A stretch of 64,000 nucleotides of DNA from Alteripontixanthobacter muriae. Its GTDB lineage: Bacteria; Pseudomonadota; Alphaproteobacteria; Sphingomonadales; Sphingomonadaceae. This document shows positions 24,689 to 33,078 of this stretch, piece by piece (position 1 is the stretch's first letter; every line of letters begins with the position of its first letter). The stretch covers positions 124,001-188,000 of the forward strand of contig NZ_JAAFZT010000035.1 of assembly GCF_013336795.1 (NCBI RefSeq), read 5' to 3'. Below the pieces are notes generated by a model. It was not told where the DNA came from and did not search any database. It saw nothing but the letters and a program-made list of their open reading frames with translations. The position numbers were made by a program, and so were the translations under genes.

Positions 24689-25279
24689 GTGAGCCTGCTG
24701 GTTCTCGCTTCAAAAAGCGCCTCGCGCCAGGACATGCTGCGCGCGGCGGGGGTCTTGTTCGAGCCCTGCCCTGCCGACGTTGATGAACGCGCGCTGGAAG
24801 CAAAGCTCGGCGATGCCAGTGCTGCCGAAGTGGCTGGCGCACTCGCCTTAAAGAAAGCTCGCAATGTTGCCGATCGCTTGCCCGGCCGGCTGGTTCTCGG
24901 CAGCGATTCGCTCGTCAGTGTGGCAGGCCGCCGCTTCGACAAGCCGGGGAGCCGGCAAGCCGCCGCCGAGCACCTGCGTTTCTTTTCGGGCCGGACCATG
25001 CATCTGCACAGTGCTGCTGCCCTGGTTCGGGGTGAGGAGACGCTGTGGCAACACACTGCGCTGGCGAAACTGCAAATCCGCGAATTGTCGGAAGATTTCA
25101 TCGCACATTATCTCGACATGGAATGGCCGGCGATCACCCACTGCGCCGGGGCCTTCCGTATAGAGGGACAGGGTGTGCAACTGTTCGCCGGCATGGAAGG
25201 TGACATGTTCACCGTGCTTGGCATGCCGCTGGTGCCCGTGCTCGCCGCCTTGCGCGACTTGGGGACGTTGCCCTCATGA
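24689..25279 (+). CDS. maf: Maf family nucleotide pyrophosphatase
   Basis: 196 aa from the GTG at 24689, 13 bp after the previous stop; longer ATG readings run inside the upstream gene. Maf proteins hydrolyse non-canonical or canonical nucleoside triphosphates. LASKSASRQDML near 6-17 corresponds to the usual LAS-S-RR loop with some divergence, and LGSDSLVSV contains the conserved Asp73. Start and stop overlap neighbours (4 bp with aroE), so it belongs to the origin-right operon. Confidence 0.88.
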   Translation: MSLLVLASKSASRQDMLRAAGVLFEPCPADVDERALEAKLGDASAAEVAGALALKKARNVADRLPGRLVLGSDSLVSVAGRRFDKPGSRQAAAEHLRFFSGRTMHLHSAAALVRGEETLWQHTALAKLQIRELSEDFIAHYLDMEWPAITHCAGAFRIEGQGVQLFAGMEGDMFTVLGMPLVPVLAALRDLGTLPS

Positions 25280-26133
25280 GCCGTCCTTTTGCCGAAGTGA
25301 TTGGCAGCCCTGTTCGCCAGTCCCGTTCGCCGGCTACCCACAATTTCTGGCTGAACCGCGCCAGCATCGACGCCGGATATTCTGCAACGGAAGTCACGCG
25401 GGAGGAGCTACCGGATTACGTGGCCAGCCGCCGGGGCGATACGGATTGGCGGGGCTGCAACGTCACCATGCCTCTCAAGGAAGCGGTCCTGCCGCTGTGC
25501 GATCGACTGGATCCCGTGGCCGAGAGGATCGGTGCGGTGAACACGATCATCCGCGAAGCCGATGGCACCCTTGCAGGCTACAATACCGATGCCGCCGGAT
25601 TTCTAGAACCGATTGCCGCCGACCTGCGCCAGCCGCATCTCTTCCGGATGGCGCGGATATTGGGAACGGGCGGCGCTGCACGGGCCATCGTCAATGCCTT
25701 GGCAGACCGGAACTTCACCCTGGTACTCGCGGGCCGCAATCCTGCGAAGGCGCAGGCCATTCTGGACGAACTGCCGCAAGGCGGTGAGCACCACGCGGTG
25801 TGCATGTCGCATTTTGCCACGAGCACCGACTTCGCTTTCGACAATCGCAGCCAGCTTCTCGATCTTGTTGTCAATGCCAGCCCGCTCGGCATGACCGGCC
25901 AGCCGCCGCTCGAATTCGATCTGAGCCATGCTCCGCCGGGGAGCATAATCTACGACATCGTCACCAGCCCTCCGCTCACGCCGCTCCTGAAACAAGGTGC
26001 CGCGGCCGGATTTCGAACTGTGGACGGCTTGGCCATGCTGATCGGGCAGGCGGCTGCGGCTTTTGCCCTGTTCTTCGGACAGGCGCCGGACCGTAGCGGG
26101 GATGCCGATCTGCGCCGGATGCTGACCGCATGA
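25276..26133 (+). CDS. aroE: Shikimate dehydrogenase AroE
   Basis: 285 aa NADP-dependent enzyme reducing 3-dehydroshikimate to shikimate in aromatic amino acid synthesis. Shikimate-binding SPVRQSRSP (11-19), catalytic Lys68 in NVTMPLKE and Asp105 in GYNTDAAG are present, and the nucleotide loop GTGGAARA is at about 130-137. It overlaps maf and coaE by 4 bp each. Confidence 0.96.
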   Translation: MSRPFAEVIGSPVRQSRSPATHNFWLNRASIDAGYSATEVTREELPDYVASRRGDTDWRGCNVTMPLKEAVLPLCDRLDPVAERIGAVNTIIREADGTLAGYNTDAAGFLEPIAADLRQPHLFRMARILGTGGAARAIVNALADRNFTLVLAGRNPAKAQAILDELPQGGEHHAVCMSHFATSTDFAFDNRSQLLDLVVNASPLGMTGQPPLEFDLSHAPPGSIIYDIVTSPPLTPLLKQGAAAGFRTVDGLAMLIGQAAAAFALFFGQAPDRSGDADLRRMLTA

Positions 26134-26729
26134 GCAAGCCCTGCATTCTCGGGCTCACCGGCTCCATCGGCATGGGCAAATCGACAGTCGCCGCGATGTT
26201 CGCTGGCGAAGGCGTGCCGGTCTTCGACGCCGATGCTGCCGTGCGCGCCATGCAGGGCCCGGGCGGCAAGCTGATCCCGCAGATCGAGGCCGCTTTCCCC
26301 GGCAGCACCGATGAGAGCGGCGTGCGCAGGGAGCATCTGGGCGAGCAGGTCTTCGGAGTTGGCGCCGCGCTTGCGCGTCTGGAGGGCATCATCCACCCCG
26401 CCGTCGCCGCCGAACGGCAGGCCTTCCTCCTTGAACATGCCGGCGCGCCCATGGTGCTGTTCGACATTCCGCTGCTGTTCGAGAAAGGCGGAGCAGACCG
26501 TGTGGACCGCATCATCGTGGTGTCCGCGCCGCCCGAGGTGCAGCGCGCCCGCGTGCTCGCCCGTGCTGGCATGACGCCGCAGAAATTCTCGCAGATCCTG
26601 GCACTGCAGATGCCCGATGCAGAGAAGCGGGAGCGGGCCGATCACATCATCGACACGGGCACCAGCCTTGCCGAGACAGAAGAATCCGTTCGCCGACTGA
26701 TCGCGGAACTGGCCGGCTGCCAGGCCTGA
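26130..26729 (+). CDS. coaE: Dephospho-CoA kinase CoaE
   Basis: 199 aa. Last step of coenzyme A synthesis, phosphorylating the 3'-OH of dephospho-CoA. P-loop GSIGMGKST at 11-19, FDADAAVRAMQGPGG (CoA-domain start) and VFDIPLLFEKGG are typical; residue counts match the family. ATGA overlap with aroE. Confidence 0.95.
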   Translation: MSKPCILGLTGSIGMGKSTVAAMFAGEGVPVFDADAAVRAMQGPGGKLIPQIEAAFPGSTDESGVRREHLGEQVFGVGAALARLEGIIHPAVAAERQAFLLEHAGAPMVLFDIPLLFEKGGADRVDRIIVVSAPPEVQRARVLARAGMTPQKFSQILALQMPDAEKRERADHIIDTGTSLAETEESVRRLIAELAGCQA

Positions 26730-26807
26730 CCTTCCCGGTCATCGCCGCAGATGATCGCTGCCGCCCTCCCCTTGCCAAGAGGGCGCAGCTTGGCGATACA
26801 AGAGACC

Positions 26808-27518
26808 ATGCGCGAGATCATATTCGATACGGAAACTACCGGCCTCGACCCGAAAAGCGGCGACCGGATGGTGGAAATCGGCTGCATCGAAATGGTGAAC
26901 CGGGTCACGACCGGCGCGACCTATCACTGCTATTACAATCCCGAACGCGATATGCCTGCCGGGGCCGAGGCGGTTCACGGCCTTTCGGCGGTGTTCCTGT
27001 CGGACAAACCGTTCTTCCGCGACAAGGCGGCGGAACTGATCGAATTCATCGGCGATTCGCCGCTGGTGGCGCACAATGCCGCATTCGATTTCGGCTTCCT
27101 CAACGCGGAACTGGGCCTGTGCAGCCAGCCGGCGATCTGCCTCACGCGCATGATCGACACGGTGGCAATTGCGAAGAAACGGCATCCCGGAGCCAAGCTT
27201 TCGCTCGATGCGCTGTGTTCGCGTTACGGCATCGATCGCAGTCACCGCGTCAAGCACGGCGCGCTGCTCGACGCCGAATTGCTGGCACAGGTCTATGTGG
27301 AATTGACCGGCGGGCGGCAGATCGGGCTGGAACTCGCGGCTGCGAATACGGCCATGTCGCACCCGTCTGGGGTGGCAGGCAGTATCGCGCTGGCGCCGCT
27401 TTCCCGCGAAATCGCCCGTCCCCGCCGCGAACCGCGCCCGCATATGGCCAGTGCGGCGGAACTTGCGCGCCACAGGGAGTTTATAAGTAAGATGGACTCA
27501 CCCCTTTGGGGTGCCTGA
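26808..27518 (+). CDS. dnaQ: DNA polymerase III epsilon subunit DnaQ (3'-5' proofreading exonuclease)
   Basis: 236 aa from the ATG at 26808. DEDDh exonuclease: Exo I FDTETTGL with Asp7 and Glu9, Exo II around LVAHNAAFDFGFLN, Exo III HRVKHGALLDAELL with the catalytic His and Asp. The C-terminal tail would bind the polymerase alpha subunit. It ends the maf-aroE-coaE-dnaQ run that sits to the right of alphaproteobacterial origins. Confidence 0.95.
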   Translation: MREIIFDTETTGLDPKSGDRMVEIGCIEMVNRVTTGATYHCYYNPERDMPAGAEAVHGLSAVFLSDKPFFRDKAAELIEFIGDSPLVAHNAAFDFGFLNAELGLCSQPAICLTRMIDTVAIAKKRHPGAKLSLDALCSRYGIDRSHRVKHGALLDAELLAQVYVELTGGRQIGLELAAANTAMSHPSGVAGSIALAPLSREIARPRREPRPHMASAAELARHREFISKMDSPLWGA

Positions 27519-27567
27519 ATAATCAGGCAAAATCGACGGGTCGCATCGCACCGAAGGAGCATAAATC

Positions 27568-28167
27568 ATGGATATTCGCGTTTCGGGTCATCAGATGGAA
27601 ACCGGCGCTGCACTGCAGGATCACGCCTCGGACCGGCTGAACGCGATGGTCGACAAATATTTCAACGGCGGGCTTTCCTCGCACACTACCTTCGGCAAGG
27701 GGCCACAAGGGGCCTTCACCTGCGATATCGTCACCCATGTGCGGCAGGGCCTTACCGTGAAGAGCCGCGGCGAGGCGCATGATGCACATCAGGCGTTCGA
27801 ACAGGCCGCGGGCAAGATGGACAAGCAATTACGCCGTTACAAGCGGCGGTTGAAAGATCGCCATGAACAGGCGGACCACGCACTGCAGATGGAAGAAGCC
27901 GCCTACACGGTCTTCGCCCCCTTGCCCGATACGCATGATGACGATGCCGACAGCAGCGATGAGGGAAGCTATGACGCCGAGGGCGACGCCCCGCTGATCG
28001 TAGCCGAAACACGCGTCGACATACCCGAAACCAGCGTTGCCGACGCCGTGATGATGCTCGATTTGCGGGACACCAGCGCGCTGCTGTTCAAGAACGCGGG
28101 TAGCGGGCGGCACAATATGGTCTATCGGCGTGACGATGGTTCGATCGGCTGGGTCGAACCGCAGTGA
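27568..28167 (+). CDS. hpf: Long-form ribosome hibernation promoting factor HPF
   Basis: 199 aa. The N-terminal RaiA/YfiA domain (about 1-100: MDIRVSGHQMETGAALQDHA, then KSRGEAHDAHQAFEQAAGKM) blocks the ribosomal A/P sites. An acidic linker (DTHDDDADSSDEGSYDAEG) leads to a C-terminal dimerisation domain (about 145-199, DAVMMLDLRDTSALLFKNA). Long HPF alone forms 100S ribosome dimers in stationary phase. AAGGAG lies 7 bp before the start. It is followed by ptsN, as in many alphaproteobacteria. Confidence 0.95.
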   Translation: MDIRVSGHQMETGAALQDHASDRLNAMVDKYFNGGLSSHTTFGKGPQGAFTCDIVTHVRQGLTVKSRGEAHDAHQAFEQAAGKMDKQLRRYKRRLKDRHEQADHALQMEEAAYTVFAPLPDTHDDDADSSDEGSYDAEGDAPLIVAETRVDIPETSVADAVMMLDLRDTSALLFKNAGSGRHNMVYRRDDGSIGWVEPQ

Positions 28168-28292
28168 CAGCGACCCCTGAACAGGGGTAACGAACACCGC
28201 AGATGCAGCTCTGGCTGCAAACCTCTTCGGCGGATGCGATAGCCTTGCGGGCGCGCATCCGCATCACGCCCGATAGCGCCCGTAGCGAGACA

Positions 28293-28754
28293 ATGACCGC
28301 AATATTCAGACTTGTGCCCGAAGCGGTGGAAACCGTGACTGCGACTGCAAAGGACGCCGTACTCGAATTGCTGGCGCAGCGGTTTTCACGCGCTTATGAT
28401 CTCGACGAGGCAGAGATCCTGCGCGACCTGCTTGAGCGTGAAGCGCTCGGCAGCACGGGCTTTGGGCGGGGCGTCGCCATCCCCCATGCACGGTCTGGCG
28501 CAGTCAAGCGGCCAATCGCGGCGCTGTTGCGCCTGGAACAGCCGGTCGACTTCGCAGCAGCTGACGGATTGCCGGTCGATCTGGTGTTCGGTCTGCTCTC
28601 GCCGCACAATTCCGGTGTTTCGCATCTTCATGCCCTTGCCGCGATTTCGCGCATGGTTCGCAGCGATGCGACACACCGCGCCATGACAGAGGCGCCCAAT
28701 GCAGAAGCTCTCTACGCCCTCATCGCCAATGCGACCGATCGCGATGCTGCCTGA
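28293..28754 (+). CDS. ptsN: PTS IIA-like nitrogen regulatory protein PtsN
   Basis: 153 aa from the ATG at 28293; the earlier in-frame ATG at 28203 adds 30 residues unlike the family. EIIA-Ntr phosphorelay protein, phosphorylated by EI-Ntr and NPr. The phosphoacceptor His65 is in GVAIPHARSGAV. Context after hpf supports the call. Its stop overlaps the thioesterase start by 11 bp. Confidence 0.9.
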   Translation: MTAIFRLVPEAVETVTATAKDAVLELLAQRFSRAYDLDEAEILRDLLEREALGSTGFGRGVAIPHARSGAVKRPIAALLRLEQPVDFAAADGLPVDLVFGLLSPHNSGVSHLHALAAISRMVRSDATHRAMTEAPNAEALYALIANATDRDAA

Positions 28755-29205
28755 ACAGACCCGTGATGGCGCTTCGTCGCATTACCGTGCGCTGGAGCGG
28801 CTTTACAATGCAGCGCCGGTCAATTCGATGTTCCCGTCGGAACTACATATCGCGGGCGAGGGGCTGTCCCGCCTCGTCTTCACGGTATCGGAAGATGTGT
28901 ACCACGCGGCAGGCGCCGCGCACGGCACCATCTATTTCAAGATGCTCGACGATGCCGCCTTCTATGCCGCCAACACGTTGGTGACGGACCGCTTTCTACT
29001 CACCACCAGCTTCAACCTGCATTTCACCAAGCCGGTGCGCGGCGGCAAGGTCGTGGCCGAGGGGCGCTGGATAAGCGGGCGCAAGCGAGTACTGGTGGCC
29101 GAGTCGCGGCTGACGGACGAAGAGGGTGACGAGATTGGCCGCGGCACGGGCACCTTCATGCGGTCGCGAATCGCCCTGTCGGGGCTTGCCGGATATTCGA
29201 GATAG
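28744..29205 (+). CDS. PaaI-family hotdog-fold thioesterase
   Basis: 153 aa from the ATG at 28744, overlapping the end of ptsN. Hotdog acyl-CoA thioesterase: HGTIYFKMLDDAAFYAAN holds the central helix with the acidic residue, and LLTTSFNLHFTKPVRGGKVVAEG forms the core strands. The substrate is unknown; no phenylacetate pathway gene is near. Upstream in-frame ATGs exist inside ptsN and are less likely. Confidence 0.82.
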   Translation: MLPEQTRDGASSHYRALERLYNAAPVNSMFPSELHIAGEGLSRLVFTVSEDVYHAAGAAHGTIYFKMLDDAAFYAANTLVTDRFLLTTSFNLHFTKPVRGGKVVAEGRWISGRKRVLVAESRLTDEEGDEIGRGTGTFMRSRIALSGLAGYSR

Positions 29206-29215
29206 GTGAAATTCC

Positions 29216-29551
29216 ATGGATTCGCGGCTGCCTGCACATGTCGAAATCGCCGGTCTGATCCGTTCTGTTAATGCGGAGGGAGGGTTCGCGACGGTTCTAG
29301 CCAAGGGCGAACGAGATGCGGGTACGATCCTGATCTTAACCATGGATTCGGCGCGAAACGGCCAGTTGTGGGAACGCATGCCATTACCGGATGGCAGTCG
29401 TTCGTACCAAGTCGCTAAACATCAAATACCTGATAAAAAAGAGGAATTTGAGGAGTATCTGCGCCGCAGACAGCAGCAGGACAGTGATTGCTGGATAGTC
29501 GAACTGGATGTCCCGAACCCGGAACGCTTCATCGCAGGTGCGCCCGGTTAA
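29216..29551 (+). CDS. DUF1491 family protein
   Basis: 111 aa, 10 bp after the thioesterase. MDSRLPAHVEIAGLIRSVNA, GGFATVLAKGERDAGTILI and a charged DKKEEFEEYLRRRQQQDSDCWIVELD tail are the DUF1491 pattern, found mainly in alphaproteobacteria. The last third uses more A/T-ending codons than neighbours. No function is known; the basic-acidic helix followed by a WIVELD strand suggests a small alpha/beta protein. Confidence 0.8.
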   Translation: MDSRLPAHVEIAGLIRSVNAEGGFATVLAKGERDAGTILILTMDSARNGQLWERMPLPDGSRSYQVAKHQIPDKKEEFEEYLRRRQQQDSDCWIVELDVPNPERFIAGAPG

Positions 29552-29744
29552 CTTGACTTGGTTTCGATTGAGACTATTTCGGCGCCACTTCCTACGGCGT
29601 AGGCGGCACGGGTGGCAATGGGGTCACCGGGTCAGCGCGCAGACGGGGAGTGGCCGGCAGGCCCGAAGAACCAGTTACAGATTTGCACCAAGCAAACGGT
29701 TCCCGCCTGCGTCAGTCCGCTCACCGCCGTAAGTAACGGAAAAT

Positions 29745-30449
29745 ATGAGCCATACCTCGCGTAAAAAGAATGCTCGCAAGAAAAATTTTACTGCAAGTTT
29801 CGCGGCCATAGCCGTCACTGCAACCCTTACGTTTTTCGCTGCCAATGGTTCCGGTGCTGTCGCACAAGATGCGCTGGAAACCCCGCGGCTTCAGCTTCCC
29901 GAGGCCGAACTGACAGGCGAACGCGTTCCCGTCGCCACTCCGGTCTTCGTGTCCGAAGAGATCGTCCAGCCAGTTTCTGAAACTACGGAACAGGACGATG
30001 AGCCGGAATCCACATCCGCAAACATCGATGCTGCTTCGCTGCATGAACTGGTGGGCGAAATGCCGCGCCAGAGCGAATTGTCGCCCGAGATGGAATGCCT
30101 CGCCGGCGCCGTTTATTTCGAAGCCCGGGGCGAACCGCTCGACGGCCAGCTTGCCGTGGCGCAGGTCATCATCAATCGTTCGGAAGACCGTGCATTTCCG
30201 TCCAGCTATTGCGGCGTCGTTTATCAGCGGTCGCAATTCTCTTTCGTTAAAGGCGGTAAGATGCCCAGCATCAAGCGCTCATCGGCCGCCTGGACCAAGG
30301 CGAAAGCCATCGCGAAGATCGCACATGAAGGCACCTGGGAAAGTCCGGCCGACGATTCGCTGTATTTCCACGCGAAATATGTGAAGCCGAGCTGGAGCCG
30401 CAGCAAGATCGCGCGCGCCACGATCGATACGCACATCTTCTATCGCTGA
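29745..30449 (+). CDS. Secreted cell wall hydrolase (SleB/CwlJ family)
   Basis: 234 aa. A basic N-terminus and signal segment (FAAIAVTATLTFFAANGSGAVAQ) are followed by an acidic, disordered linker (45-100) and a Hydrolase_2 domain (about 105-234) with ECLAGAVYFEARGEPLDGQLAVAQV; the Glu in FEARGE is the likely catalytic acid. Family members cleave peptidoglycan, in sporeformers the spore cortex; here a role in cell-wall remodelling is inferred. A weak promoter-like TTGACT at 29553 lies in the 190-bp gap upstream. Confidence 0.88.
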   Translation: MSHTSRKKNARKKNFTASFAAIAVTATLTFFAANGSGAVAQDALETPRLQLPEAELTGERVPVATPVFVSEEIVQPVSETTEQDDEPESTSANIDAASLHELVGEMPRQSELSPEMECLAGAVYFEARGEPLDGQLAVAQVIINRSEDRAFPSSYCGVVYQRSQFSFVKGGKMPSIKRSSAAWTKAKAIAKIAHEGTWESPADDSLYFHAKYVKPSWSRSKIARATIDTHIFYR

Positions 30450-30470
30450 ATGCGAAAACCTGGACCTTGA

Positions 30471-30507
30471 GAAAAGGGGCTGGTCCGCTGCGGACTGGCC
30501 CCTCTTT
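30471..30507. terminator. Bidirectional terminator between the cell wall hydrolase and xthA
   Basis: Arms GGGGCTGGTCCG and CGGACTGGCCCC form a stem with one internal TG/TG mismatch around a CTG loop, with GAAAA on the left and TCTTTC on the right. It lies between convergent genes, so it can end both transcripts. Confidence 0.7.
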
Positions 30508-30524
30508 CATGAACGCCCAGGAAT

Positions 30525-31304
30525 TCAGTCCGGTTCGGCCAGGGTGACCCACACCGGCGCGTGGTCGCTCGCCTTCTCTCGCCCGCGATGCGCCTTGTCG
30601 ACACCGGCGGCCACCAGGCGATCCGCCAGTTCGGGCGACAGCAGCAGATGATCGATGCGAAAGCCATGATCGCGCTGCCATGCCCCGGCCTGGTAATCCC
30701 AGAAGGTCCAGATGCCGCCCCGCGGGTTCAGCGTGTCGATGGCGTCCGTCCATCCGTCCGCAAGCAAGCGGGAATAGGCGTCGCGCGACTCAGGCTGCAT
30801 CAGGGCGTCGCTGGCCAGAGCGGCGGTTGACCAGATGTCCTTGTCCTGCGGGACGACGTTGTAATCGCCAACGACCGCGCAGGGCACTTCCAGCGCCCAC
30901 AATTCCCGCATCCGCGCCTGCAGCCGTTCCATCCAGCGCAGCTTGTAGTCGAATTTGGGGCCGGGCTGCGGATTGCCGTTGGGCAGATAGATGCAGGCGA
31001 TGCGCACCCCGTTCACATCGGCTTCCAGATAGCGGGAGTGGTCGTCATCGGGATCGCCCGGCAAGCCGCGCTGCGTCTCCTCCGGTTTCACCCCGTCAGC
31101 CAGTATCGCCACGCCGTTAAAGCTCTTCTGCCCGTGCCAGATGGCGTGGTAGCCGATCTTCTCGAACTCCTCCGCCGGAAAGTTTTCGTCCGGACTCTTG
31201 ATCTCCTGCAGGCAGGCGACAGTCGGCCGCGTTTCCTCCAGCCACTCGAGCAGACGGGGAAGGCGTGCCTTGACGCCATTGATGTTGAAAGTGGCAATCT
31301 TCAT
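30525..31304 (-). CDS. xthA: Exodeoxyribonuclease III (AP endonuclease)
   Basis: 259 aa exonuclease-endonuclease-phosphatase fold enzyme of base-excision repair. MKIATFNINGVKARLPRLLEW, the metal-binding Glu34 in CLQEIKSPDENFP, GDYNVVPQDKDIW and the catalytic SDHAPVWV are intact. Length is standard for the family. It converges on the cell wall hydrolase gene. Confidence 0.95.
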   Translation of the reverse strand: MKIATFNINGVKARLPRLLEWLEETRPTVACLQEIKSPDENFPAEEFEKIGYHAIWHGQKSFNGVAILADGVKPEETQRGLPGDPDDDHSRYLEADVNGVRIACIYLPNGNPQPGPKFDYKLRWMERLQARMRELWALEVPCAVVGDYNVVPQDKDIWSTAALASDALMQPESRDAYSRLLADGWTDAIDTLNPRGGIWTFWDYQAGAWQRDHGFRIDHLLLSPELADRLVAAGVDKAHRGREKASDHAPVWVTLAEPD

Positions 31305-31384
31305 GCCCGCGATTCCTATGGAACGGGGCAGGTTTTGACCAGAGCTATTGGCCCGATCCGATTGTCAGACCGGATAGCCGCCGA

Positions 31385-31714
31385 TCAGATTCCGAAGCTG
31401 GAGCCGCAGCCGCAGCCCGCCGCTGCCATCGGATTTTCCACCCGGAAGGCGGCACCGCCAAGCGATTCGACATAATCCACCACCGCACCGGCGACCAGAT
31501 CATGACTGACAGGATCGACCACCAGCCGCACGCCGTCCCGCTCGCTGACCGAATCGTCGGCTTCGGCACCGTCGGCCAAGGCAAATTTGTACTGGAATCC
31601 AGAACAGCCGCCGCCTTCCACCGACAGGCGCAAGATCGCCGGTTTCGCCTGCTTTTCGGCGATCAGGGCCACACGCTGCGCGGCGGCGGGGGACAGGGTC
31701 AAGGGGTCGGCCAT
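31385..31714 (-). CDS. erpA: Iron-sulfur cluster insertion protein ErpA
   Basis: 109 aa A-type Fe-S carrier. Three ligating cysteines, Cys37 (GGGCSGFQY) and Cys101/Cys103 (AGCGCGSSFGI), are present, and the GSSFGI ending is ErpA-like rather than SufA-like (a separate SufA is at 63192). It would deliver clusters to apo-targets such as isoprenoid or respiratory enzymes. Confidence 0.92.
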   Translation of the reverse strand: MADPLTLSPAAAQRVALIAEKQAKPAILRLSVEGGGCSGFQYKFALADGAEADDSVSERDGVRLVVDPVSHDLVAGAVVDYVESLGGAAFRVENPMAAAGCGCGSSFGI

Positions 31715-31753
31715 GATGCCGATATAGGGAGCACTGCCGGGGTCCTCAAGCGG

Positions 31754-32185
31754 TCAGGCTGTCTGGATGTAGGTGCGCAGGTTCTGCGCCTCCGCCTCGA
31801 TCGCATCCATGCGCGACTTGACCAGATCACCGATCGACACGAAGCCGCACATTTCGCCCTTGTCGCAAACCGGCAAATGGCGAATGCGCCGGCGGGTCAT
31901 CAGCGCCATGGCCTCGTCGGTATCCGTCGACGGTTCGACCGTGATCGGCGGCGAGGTCATCACCTCGCCCACCTTGCGGTCGAGGCAGAGCGCCCCTTCA
32001 TCCGCCAGGCGGTAGAGGACGTCGCGTTCGGAAAAGATACCGGCAACGGTGCCTCTTTCCATCACCGGCACCGCGCCGATCCGCTTGCCCGCGAGCAAGG
32101 CAACGACATCGCGCACCGTCGAACCGACATCGCAGCGAATGATGTCGGCCGGATCACGGCCCTTGAGCAATTTGGCGACTTCCAT
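31754..32185 (-). CDS. Two-CBS-domain protein
   Basis: 143 aa from the ATG at 32185, chosen because AGGAG lies 9 bp upstream; ATGs at 32203 and 32290 lack a good ribosome site. Tandem CBS domains fill the protein: IIRCDVGSTVRDVVALLAGKRIG then GIFSERDVL, and VGEVMTSPPITVEP then MTRRRIRHLPV with GFVSIGDLVK. CBS pairs bind adenosine nucleotides and sense energy state; no effector domain is fused, so it probably acts on a partner. Confidence 0.88.
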   Translation of the reverse strand: MEVAKLLKGRDPADIIRCDVGSTVRDVVALLAGKRIGAVPVMERGTVAGIFSERDVLYRLADEGALCLDRKVGEVMTSPPITVEPSTDTDEAMALMTRRRIRHLPVCDKGEMCGFVSIGDLVKSRMDAIEAEAQNLRTYIQTA

Positions 32186-32319
32186 TTTCCCGGTCTCCTG
32201 CATCCTCGAGTGAAAGCAGAATGACATGTCCTGCCGGAAACGCCAAATTGAAGGGCGTTGCGTAAGCAGACCTCGCCGGAAAGCTTGCATCGGGCGGGGC
32301 AGGGGTCCATCAAAGCGCA

Positions 32320-32622
32320 GTGAACCGCAACAGCCCTCTGGAAGATTCCAAGAACGCCCGTTTCGCCTGGGCGCGTTTCAAGCGCCTGATGCGGTTCATG
32401 GTGGCGGTGACGCTGACCACCGTAATCGTGTCGCTCGGCATTCTGTATGCCTATAATGGGATGGTTTCGGTCCACTTCTACATCGCAACCGGGCTCGGCA
32501 TCGGCTTGGCCATGCTGCTGATGTCAGCGCTGATGGGCCTCGTATTCCTGTCGAGCGGAACCGGTCATGACGAAACCGTCGACGATCGCATCAACGACAG
32601 CGACGGCTGGAAAGACCGGTAG
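32320..32622 (+). CDS. Small two-helix membrane protein
   Basis: 100 aa from a GTG at 32320. A basic cytoplasmic N-terminus is followed by two predicted membrane helices (FMVAVTLTTVIVSLGILYAY and IATGLGIGLAMLLMSALMGL) and an acidic C-terminus (DETVDDRINDSDGWKDR). Resembles small unannotated membrane proteins of sphingomonads; no function assigned. It is divergent from the CBS gene and convergent with the ferredoxin gene. Confidence 0.65.
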   Translation: MNRNSPLEDSKNARFAWARFKRLMRFMVAVTLTTVIVSLGILYAYNGMVSVHFYIATGLGIGLAMLLMSALMGLVFLSSGTGHDETVDDRINDSDGWKDR

Positions 32623-32625
32623 AAA

Positions 32626-33078
32626 TCAGCCGTCAGCTGCATCCGTCGCGGATTGTGGATGGAGGCGAAATTCCTCGACCGGCTGGCCGCCGATGAGATG
32701 CTGCTGAATGATCTGTTCCAAAGCCGCCTCGTCGCAATGGTGATACCAGACATTGTCAGGCCACACGACGGCGATGGGCCCCGCCTTGCAGATCTGCAGG
32801 CAATCGGCCTTCGTCCGCTGAACGCCGCCGATCGCCCCGCCTTCGCCTTCGCGAACCGGACCGACGAGGCCGAGTTGCTTCAGCCGCTTCTTGAGGAACT
32901 TCCAGGCCCGCTCGCCTTCTTCCCGGCTGCAGCACTTCTGCTTGGTCGGTAGCGCGCAGAGGAAGATGTGGCGGCGTATGTCGTTGCCGCCCAGCTTCGT
33001 CAGGCAGCGTTCCGCCTTGGCAATCTCCTTGCCCGAGAAGCGCGGATCGCTTGCGGGTGTGGAAACGGTGGCGCTCAC
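32626..33078 (-). CDS. Thioredoxin-fold (2Fe-2S) ferredoxin-like protein
   Basis: 150 aa from the GTG at 33078, which overlaps the S9 peptidase stop (GTGA), so the two are coupled. The C-terminal two-thirds is a thioredoxin-like [2Fe-2S] domain: [15 protein letters not shown] supplies the first Cys ligands and [17 protein letters not shown] the second pair, followed by [19 protein letters not shown]. Similar to cyanobacterial/alphaproteobacterial 2Fe-2S shethna-type ferredoxins; the redox partner is unknown. Confidence 0.85.
   Translation of the reverse strand: MSATVSTPASDPRFSGKEIAKAERCLTKLGGNDIRRHIFLCALPTKQKCCSREEGERAWKFLKKRLKQLGLVGPVREGEGGAIGGVQRTKADCLQICKAGPIAVVWPDNVWYHHCDEAALEQIIQQHLIGGQPVEEFRLHPQSATDAADG

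Noticed and set aside
29552-29744. Possible tRNA or small RNA in the gap before the cell wall hydrolase gene
   Set aside because: No cloverleaf-like pairing, no CCA end and no terminator; only a weak promoter-like sequence is visible.
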